Source: Lycium barbarum (taxonomy: Eukaryota; Streptophyta; Magnoliopsida; Solanales; Solanaceae). Taken from it: a stretch of DNA of 64,000 bases. The stretch spans positions 65,443,800 to 65,507,799 of the forward strand of contig NC_083341.1 of the NCBI RefSeq assembly GCF_019175385.1, in the 5' to 3' direction. The notes under the pieces are model-generated. The model saw nothing but the letters and a program-made list of their open reading frames with translations. It made no database searches and had not been told where the DNA came from. Position 1 is the stretch's first letter, and every line of letters begins with the position of its first letter. Below are positions 56,918-64,000 of this stretch, piece by piece. Both the position numbers and the translations under genes were made by a program.

Positions 56918-57421
56918 TGTCACAATCCAATTAACCGGTCATGATGGCACCTGAACTATCCCACCGATAAGCGAACCATCCCCAAATTGTCAAGTTATTT
57001 ATAAAATAAAGCGAAAAGGTTAAATACATTTGAAACATTATTCAATAGTCTTAATATAAATATATGAAAATACAAAAAGATATCTTAGTCTTTACAACTC
57101 CCAAAACCTGGTCTAACTTGTACAAGAGCTTCTAAAATATTACAAGTCTTAAATACGGAATAGAAAACTGTCTGAAATGTAAATAGACAGAAATATAAGG
57201 ATATGAGAAGATCCAAGGTTGCTGATTTGACTGATGGCTCACCCTAAAACCTCTAGCACCACCTCAGGACTAGCCGCGAGGCCTGGAACTAGAACAAGGG
57301 TCAGTATCTACATAGAAAGTGCAGCAAGTGTAGTATGAGTACCAACTACTAGTACTCTGTAGGTATCATAGGCCGACAACAAAGGAATACATGTATAAAG
57401 CATTCAAAGACTGAATCTAAA
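56918..57421 (-). mobile_element. Older LTR fragment, part 1 (interrupted by a solo LTR)
   Basis: It starts TGTCACAATCCAATTAACC on the plus strand, an LTR-type terminus related in its first bases to the Tekay LTRs but different after TGTCAC. Non-coding. The solo LTR inserted at 57421/57422 and duplicated CTAAA. The rest continues at 60716. Confidence 0.5.
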
Positions 57422-57802
57422 TGTCACGACCCAACCCCGTGGGCTGCGACTGGTATCCTAACTAGATACCCATACGTACCTACCTGACAGAATCGGCATA
57501 CCAGACAGATAATTCACACTAGCCGTATACAGATTTAAGCCAATACAAATGCAGCGCGCGCTATAACATACACATACCCGAACATACTGAAATTTACCTA
57601 TAAGCCGATAAGGCTAACATAACAGACAGAGTCGTAAAATCGTACGTACCTACCCGAACAGTAGCAACCCGTAACCCACATACATATCTACAGGCCTCTA
57701 ACAGACATACAGAATCATATGACGGGACAGGGCCCCGCCGTACCCAGAGTTACCATACGTACAGAATATACAAATGTCAAAAGATATATACCAAGAGTAC
57801 AT

Positions 57803-57937
57803 GCTCCGGATCAAAGGAGCTCTCCAAAACAGCAGAATCAGAACCCTAGACTGGCGGCGTGTCACCGGGTGCGTCTGTACCTGCGGGCATGTGACGCAGC
57901 CCCCGAAGAACCAGGGGTCAGTACGAAAAATGTACCG
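57803..57937 (-). promoter_or_regulatory. Four-hairpin LTR module, lineage E
   Basis: Minus strand: stem 1 CGGTAC/GTACTG (one G-U pair), stem 2 CCCC/GGGG, stem 3 CTGCG/CGCAG, stem 4 GCTCC/GGAGC. Confidence 0.6.
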
Positions 57938-58020
57938 AGTATGTAAAGCAGAAACATAACAAACATAATCATAGTCTGAACCAGAAGCACAGAAATATAG
58001 TGGACAGAACCATAAATCAA

Positions 58021-58290
58021 ATGGACGGACAGTATCATAATCCAGACGGACGGACAGAATCATGGTCCAGACAGACAGACAGAATCATAATCCGAACGGA
58101 CAGACAGAATAATAATCCATACGGACAGACAGAATCAGAATCCATACGGACAGAAAAAATCAGAATCCAATCAGACAGACAGAATCATAATCCGAACGGA
58201 CAGACAGAATAATAATCCATACGGACAGACAGAATCAGAATCCATACGGACAGACAAAATCAGAATCCAATCAGACAGACAGAATCATAA
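58021..58290 (-). repeat. 25 bp tandem array with 100 bp higher-order period
   Basis: About eleven units of (c)ggacagacagaatcataatc with variants. agaatcataatccgaacgga at 58081 recurs exactly at 58181, and the four-unit block between them repeats with few changes. The array lies within the solo LTR, upstream of the hairpin module in the sense direction, so probably in U3. Confidence 0.85.
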
Positions 58291-60710
58291 TAGGGCACAG
58301 GAACGTGGTCGCCACTCCTGCCTCTGGCGCCACAACATATCATATTTCAGAAGATTTCATATCTTCGAACATCTCCGTCACATAACACATCATATCATAA
58401 CCACGGTAACCCCGGGGACAGATCACACGCCGGGAAACCGGACACATCATACTTCGTAACATATACACGGTAACCGGGGACGGACATATACCACAATACC
58501 CCGGAACTGGACACATCATACTTCGGAATTCATGCATGGGACCCGGCCCCCGATAAGGGACTCGGCGGCCCATCCGCACGATATAAACCAGCCCGGGATC
58601 CGGTGAAAGGAAGCTTTGAGACATCCACGAACAGATTAATGAGAAACCACATACATACGGATCGTTATACCGACTCAATCAAACTGAAGTAGGCCAAATG
58701 GTGAGTCAAATCAGAGTATTCGGATAGCGTTCATAATACGCGTCTATATCCTACTTGGGAAGGCATGACAGATTATAACCAGAATCAGATTTTCAGATGT
58801 CAAAACCATTTTGCAAGATTTATATAAAAACAGTCATATCATGGTCAAAATGATAGTTCCGATATTTCCTGTGAAAAACGGACAGAAATAAGGCAATTTA
58901 GGCCATACAAGAGGTATCGGGGCTCCGTGGGCCCACCTCCGACCAACTCGAGGTGACATACGTAAATTACTGATAAAAGACCTTACGAGGTCATCCATAA
59001 TCATTTGGAAGTATTCCGACTCCGTTTGGGAAAGTTTCATACAAAAGTTCACCTTAGGGACAAGTTGTAAGAAAAGTGATTCAATCTTACTGAAGGAATT
59101 GGAATGGATTTCCATCTCGAATTCCGAGGAACGGAGTCGTATTTAAGGCTCGCGGCCGAGCCTATCATGTTCAGAACATGCCTAAGAATAAAGGGGAAGG
59201 CTTTACATACCTCAATTGCGCCTTATGCTCGCTTAGCTTCACTTCCAATTTCGTCCAAAATCTACAAATGGTCAAGTTTACCAATTGTCAATTCAAGCCT
59301 TTAGACGCCAAACTTAAGCACATATTTGCCTACCGAAATTTCGACAGCATTTCCCCTATACATATAACATCCCCGAGACTTAGCTCGGCTTAATATGTTA
59401 ACACAGCAACCCAACAACAACATCAATAACAACAACAAGTATTACAAAATATGCAATATGGCATTACTAGCCATCTTCCCGACATAACACAATATCTTTC
59501 ATTCCGACCTTACACTTCCAAACCAATCTTACCATTTTCATATTCATCACTTATCAAGGTCACTACAACATAATTCGGAGGCATATCATATCATTTTCAC
59601 CAAATATACATAAGGTATACACAATATACGAGTTTCCTACCAAAGGCATAATTCACCCACAACTTCCAATCTTTTAGCAAACATGTTCATGACTTATTTC
59701 TATCTTCCAACCTCATCAATGACGATCATAATTTACCTCTTACTACTTTCATTTCCATATTTACATAAGTTACAATAAACTTGCATGTTTTCCTACAACA
59801 ACTTAACAACCATTTTTCCATAACAACAAAAACGATTATTCTTTCATTCACTTCACAATTAACACAATTAACATACCAACAAAATTTAATTCACCTTCCA
59901 ACATCAATATACACCGCACGGCCACACCCTACTTTTTCCAAATTCCACTAATTCATTCAACTTTCACTCCCAATACAATTTCTACCATAACAATAACTAG
60001 ATTACCACATGAATTCAAGTCATCATATACTTGCAACACATACATATACACGGCCAACATGCATATACTTCTAACACACAAAATTTTCATGCTTTTCATT
60101 CATTTCCACACACTACATCATACATACATCTTCCATAACACAACAAAAGCATAAAATCCTTACCTTCTCCAAGACTTTCCACTTGGGGTTAAGGTTGCTT
60201 TCTTGCCAAGATAATTATATCACCTTGAAGAGAATCTTGTGCTTAGTAATAATCCCACAAGAAATGAATTTTTGAACCAAGGATTTGGCTCCAAGAATTT
60301 TTTTCTTTCTCCTTTCTTTCTTTCTTTCTTCACCCGAATTGCTCTTTTTTTTTTCCTCTTGTTTGTTTTTGTTCTTTCTCCTTGTTTCTTGAAGCTTCTT
60401 ATAAGCTTATCCAATATGTATATTAATCCACTTAATAATTTTTGTGGATTTGGGCCCCTTGTGGCCGGTTGGGCCTCTCCCAATTGGGCCTCATTTTCTC
60501 TTTTTTTTTTAGCCCACTTGGCTAATTATTGTAATTCATGGAACAAATTTCCAAAATTCCAATTTTGCCCTTGGCCTCCTTTCGTAATTCCACACCAACG
60601 TATTCATAACCGACACATTCATACCTAATAAAGTCCAAATATGGCCCTATTCATTACAAGTCAAGTTATCTCAAATATTTTTTGAATATGCAAAAATGTC
60701 GGATGTAACA

Positions 60711-63671
60711 CTAAACACACATTAGGTGAACTCCCTTAACTTTTCTACTTCTAATCAAGAATTCATATTTCACAAGTAAGACTAAAAAGCAAGTATCACA
60801 TAGGAGAAAAAGTAGCATAAATGGATGAATGGAGGTATGAATGCAATGTATTGGCCAATATCAATCCTAGTACACACATGCTAGTGGTCATTCCGTCTAG
60901 ACATGACCCATGGGAACTCACAAGGTCCATATGCCCATTGCGGCTTGCAACCCGATCCCATGTTGTGCCGTGCAACCTAATCCTATAATTTGTATATGTT
61001 GTGGCATGAAACCCGATCTCATAAATCATCGTGGATATGTAACTTCAATCTTACCTTTTGCTGCCTTAAAGACTACCTCATATCTCTTTTTCCACAACTT
61101 ATTCGTTAACCATGAATGAATGAATACATGTATGCAAACTATCATGTGACATATATCATGAAGTTGTGGAATGGATAAGCATATATCATGGAATCTCATA
61201 AGTTCAAATTGAGTATCAACATGCATCATTCTTTCATAATTTATATGGGTCATGGAGTGATGAGGTAAATGATGTCATAATAGCAAGTATTCATCAAACA
61301 TGGCTATCATGCCCACATAAGCAAAAACCAAATCAGCCTAGTGAATTTATCACCACAACCAATGCTCGTAGGCCTAACATGCATTCCTCGTCTCAATACA
61401 TTACTTTACATTAACTACCCTAATAATTACACCAGTACCCACCCAAGTTCTCATCACCGTCACTAGGTGGGACCCTCTTTCACGCCCAAAACTCCTTCAA
61501 TATTTATAAACTATATACGTCCTCCAATCAGAGTCTAAAGAGTAAACCGTAACATACCTCGAAATCGAACATGAGCCACGAATCCACAAGTCGAAGCATT
61601 TTCCTTTCGAAAGTGTTAACGAATGATCAAACTCTACCAAATATAGAATCTACATTAAAATACGAATCCATAGATACTGATATTGTTATATTATAGTTTC
61701 GGACCCAAAAAGTCACCCAAAAAGGCAATTCTGAGCGCCGAAGGTCAAAACTGTAATTTCATTGCAAAATCAGATCCAATATAGTCAAAACAGTAGTCTA
61801 TGAGTTTAAATGAATCCAATGATTGCTATACTTTGATTCAGAACCCAAAAAGTTAACTCCGAGTCCCTAAGGGAAAAACTAAAATTTTATTTAAAAATTG
61901 CTTTACCCAGAGCTTATTAGTCTAAATTCAGAAAATCCAGTCAAAAGCCATCATCTTGATCCTCAAATCCATGATTTGTCACTTTTCAACTTTTGGGTTC
62001 AAAACCCCAATATTCCTCAACCAAACATGGATAAAAATGATAACCAACGGAACTAATCATGGGGAAACATCAAAATAGATGTTAGATACTTCCCCCTCAT
62101 TGAGTCGAGAAGAATGCCGCGAAAATCACCTCAAACGGAGCTCTAGAACTCAGAATGTACCCAATATACTAAATATTTCGGATCTGTTCGATTTAAACAC
62201 TTTCCAAGCATATTTCCTTCTTCGTGATCGCAACCTACCACGTATCTCAATCGTAAGACCCCCCCCACCCCCCCCCCCCCCCCCCCTCTTTTTTTTTTAC
62301 CGGAAACCAGCAATGCATTTTCAAAGTAAATAGTCATATCTCCCTCATACGACGTCGAAACGCGACGATTCTTGTTGTTGTAGCTCCGGAATCACGATAA
62401 CGATCTAGCGGTTCAATCAAAATACAACTCAAAGGTCATTTTCTCAATATGATACCCTTTATACTCAAACAATATCAAAACCAAAAACAAACACCATACA
62501 ACCCAAACTCACTAGAAGCTAACCAAAATTTGTGGACAAGTCCAAAATCATCATATGAAGCTGGTCAAACTCTCAAAACATCCAAATGAGACCGTCTTGA
62601 CCTGATGTTGCCCGTGGTCAACTCCAAATCATCTCAAAAGTTAGTTTATCAACTAACCACCTAAATCGCACCCGAACCTCTCCTGAACTGAACCAACGAC
62701 TCAGAACCAATGACTCGACTAAGTAATAAATCACATTCCAAACGTAATGAAATTGACAAAATATTGAAAAAGACTCATTAACCTCTGATGTTGACGTTGG
62801 TTAACCATTCTCATTTCTTAACTTTAGGATTTTAAAAATTTGTTTTTCCTTACCCAAAACTCACCTGAAAGCTTCGGGAATCGAGCCATCCATTCCCGGA
62901 GGTCATAATCATCAATAGAAGCTAACGAGACCAACAAATTTTGAATCCGGGTCTTATTTCTTCCCTTGACCATCTTTTCACCATAAATAGACATATTAAA
63001 TGCTAAAACCGACTTAATGTCAAAATCCAACCAAACGAACTCTAAAATTAGCTCCGTCAATTTCTACAGGTCATAAACAATATTAAAAATCTAATGGAAT
63101 CTTAAAATCACCAATCAGAGCACGTTTTACCCAAATGATCAATTACTCTAAATACTTAAATACTAGAATTTTCAAAACGAATCATTCTCCAAAAGTGAAT
63201 CAAATGATATCTGTTTTCACTTCAAATTTTGTAAGCAAGTCAAAATAATTATTACGGAGCTCCTGGAATAGACAACATACAAAATAGAGCATCATTTTTC
63301 AAAATGACCGACTAGATCGTTATAATAAGGATTATGCTATGAAAGGGAAATCACCAATAAACTCTGTTGCTTTTCAATTATTTTTTAAAATAGACAAATT
63401 TTTTGTACTGGAGGATGAGTACATGGAGGAGGACATAGACCTTGGCCTCCAGAACAAAATAAAGACTGATGGAGACTCTCCATATAGTTAGATGAAACAA
63501 AAATATTAGCTTGTTATATGAGATGTTCTCCATAGCAAGTGGCATAAGCTGGTTGTATTCCATAGCAAGTGGCATAAGCTTGCTGTAACGAAAGTAAGCT
63601 ATACAAAAGTTATGGAAATCGGTCCATATGACACTGTTAATAGAGCATCCATCATTAATGACAAAATGGTT
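60711..63671. mobile_element. Older LTR fragment, part 2, and unassigned repeat sequence
   Basis: After the CTAAA duplication LTR-like sequence continues without coding potential. Two related segments repeat within it (gacccaaaaagtcacccaaa at about 61692 and aacccaaaaagttaactccg at about 61844). A C-rich run lies at 62259-62286. Phrases such as taacatacctcgaaatcgaa near 61551 are typical of LTR transcription start regions. I cannot place the right end of the LTR. 63100-63671 holds nothing recognisable except a 29 bp tandem duplication (ttccatagcaagtggcataagc, about 63525-63580). Confidence 0.4.
62259..62286. repeat. C-rich homopolymer tract
   Basis: C8, A, then C about 19, followed by T runs. 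The length is likely uncertain in any assembly. Confidence 0.85.
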
Positions 63672-64000
63672 TCATCTTGGTCTGATTCTGAAGTTGGGAA
63701 GTCCCCATTGGTCCAAGCTCAGTGAGGCAGCAATGTTCTGAGGGAGAGATTTTAAATTGTCTATGAGAGTAAATCCATTTCTCGTTTCTCCCGGATTAGC
63801 CAATTGGTCTGCAACCTTTTTACCTTCTTTGAAAGTATGAACAAAAGTGAAATTATAGTTGCTAGAGAGATAGATAATATGTTGGATGATGTGGTGGATC
63901 TACTAGGGAGGATCCATTTTGTCATTAATCATGTTAATGATGAGTTGAGAGTCAGCTTCAATTATCACATTGTTGGGATTTCTGTTTATACACAAGTTCA
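63672..64000 (-). pseudogene. LINE C-terminal RNase H remnant, runs off the window
   Basis: Minus strand from 64000: NVIIEADSQLIINMINDKMD, two consecutive stops, then NYNFTFVHTFKEGKKVADQL, ANPGETRNGF and a tail LSLDQWGLPNFRIRPR ending at a TGA (63672-63674). This is the RVT_3 RNase H fold found at the C terminus of plant LINE ORF2 and in gene-like reverse transcriptase relics. It is a different lineage from the copy at 50200-50559. The in-frame stops make it non-functional. Confidence 0.75.

Larger units (their letters stand above)
57422..60710 (-). mobile_element. Solo LTR of a Tekay-type element, 3,289 bp
   Basis: It starts TGTCACGACCC, ends cggatgtaaca, and is flanked by a perfect 5 bp target duplication CTAAA (57417-57421 and 60711-60715). 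No internal region, primer site or partner LTR is present, so it most likely arose by recombination between two LTRs. It holds the hairpin module (57803-57937), the GGGGCCCTGTC motif near 57726, a tandem array (58021-58290) and the terminus shared with the other Tekay-type LTRs. Confidence 0.93.

Noticed and set aside
60239..60628. 129-residue plus-strand frame rich in Phe/Leu
   Set aside because: It lies in a T-rich stretch of the solo LTR. Low complexity with no family features.

Overview
This window is nuclear DNA from a flowering plant, most likely a member of the Solanaceae. The organism call is inference: it rests on GT-AG introns, Tekay/Del-type and Athila-type LTR retrotransposons with plant initiator-Met and Asp tRNA primer sites, DUF247 genes, Stowaway and other MITEs, an Au-SINE-like 3' end, and repeats whose style I associate with nightshades. 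Most of the 64 kb is transposable elements, many of them nested.

Layout. 1-2018 is the 3' part of a Tekay-type LTR. 2019-4841 looks like another LTR, with a TATA box on the minus strand. 4842-9059 is a truncated Athila-like element (LTR, Asp-tRNA primer site, gag, protease, start of RT). 9089-10536 holds MITEs and fold-back repeats. 10537-19240 is a complete Tekay-type element (two ~3.2 kb LTRs, target duplication GTTGG) that carries gag but no pol. 19241-20046 holds fold-back repeats. 21179-22284 is a DUF247 pseudogene that contains a poly(A)-tailed retroposed insert. 23016-29548 is a small chromovirus with 494 bp LTRs whose RT is deleted and whose gag/protease region is split by another LTR-derived insert. 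29692-30049 has a SINE fragment and a MITE, each with a perfect target duplication. 30314-31724 and 42935-43125 are the two halves of a second DUF247 pseudogene, split by a very young full-length Tekay element (31725-42934) that encodes an uninterrupted 1,624-residue Gag-Pol with chromodomain. Its two 3,014 bp LTRs differ at only one position that I found. 43143-44759 is a long inverted repeat.

The only apparently intact host gene is at 45532-47830 (minus strand): a GNAT-family N-acetyltransferase reassembled from eight exons, with a TRIM-like element in an intron. 50200-52345 is a LINE ORF2 remnant. 52779-54505 holds more fold-back repeats. 57422-60710 is a solo LTR (target duplication CTAAA) inside an older LTR. 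63672-64000 is the C-terminal RNase H of another LINE.

How the parts work together. The autonomous Tekay element and the gag-only element share a primer site, a polypurine tract, LTR ends and a ~59 nt leader, so the gag-only element may depend on Pol supplied by relatives. The most unusual signal is a four-hairpin module in five different LTR lineages of the window (seven copies). It keeps the same order and spacing, and its stems change on both sides together. This suggests a conserved RNA structure in the 5' leader of these retrotransposons.
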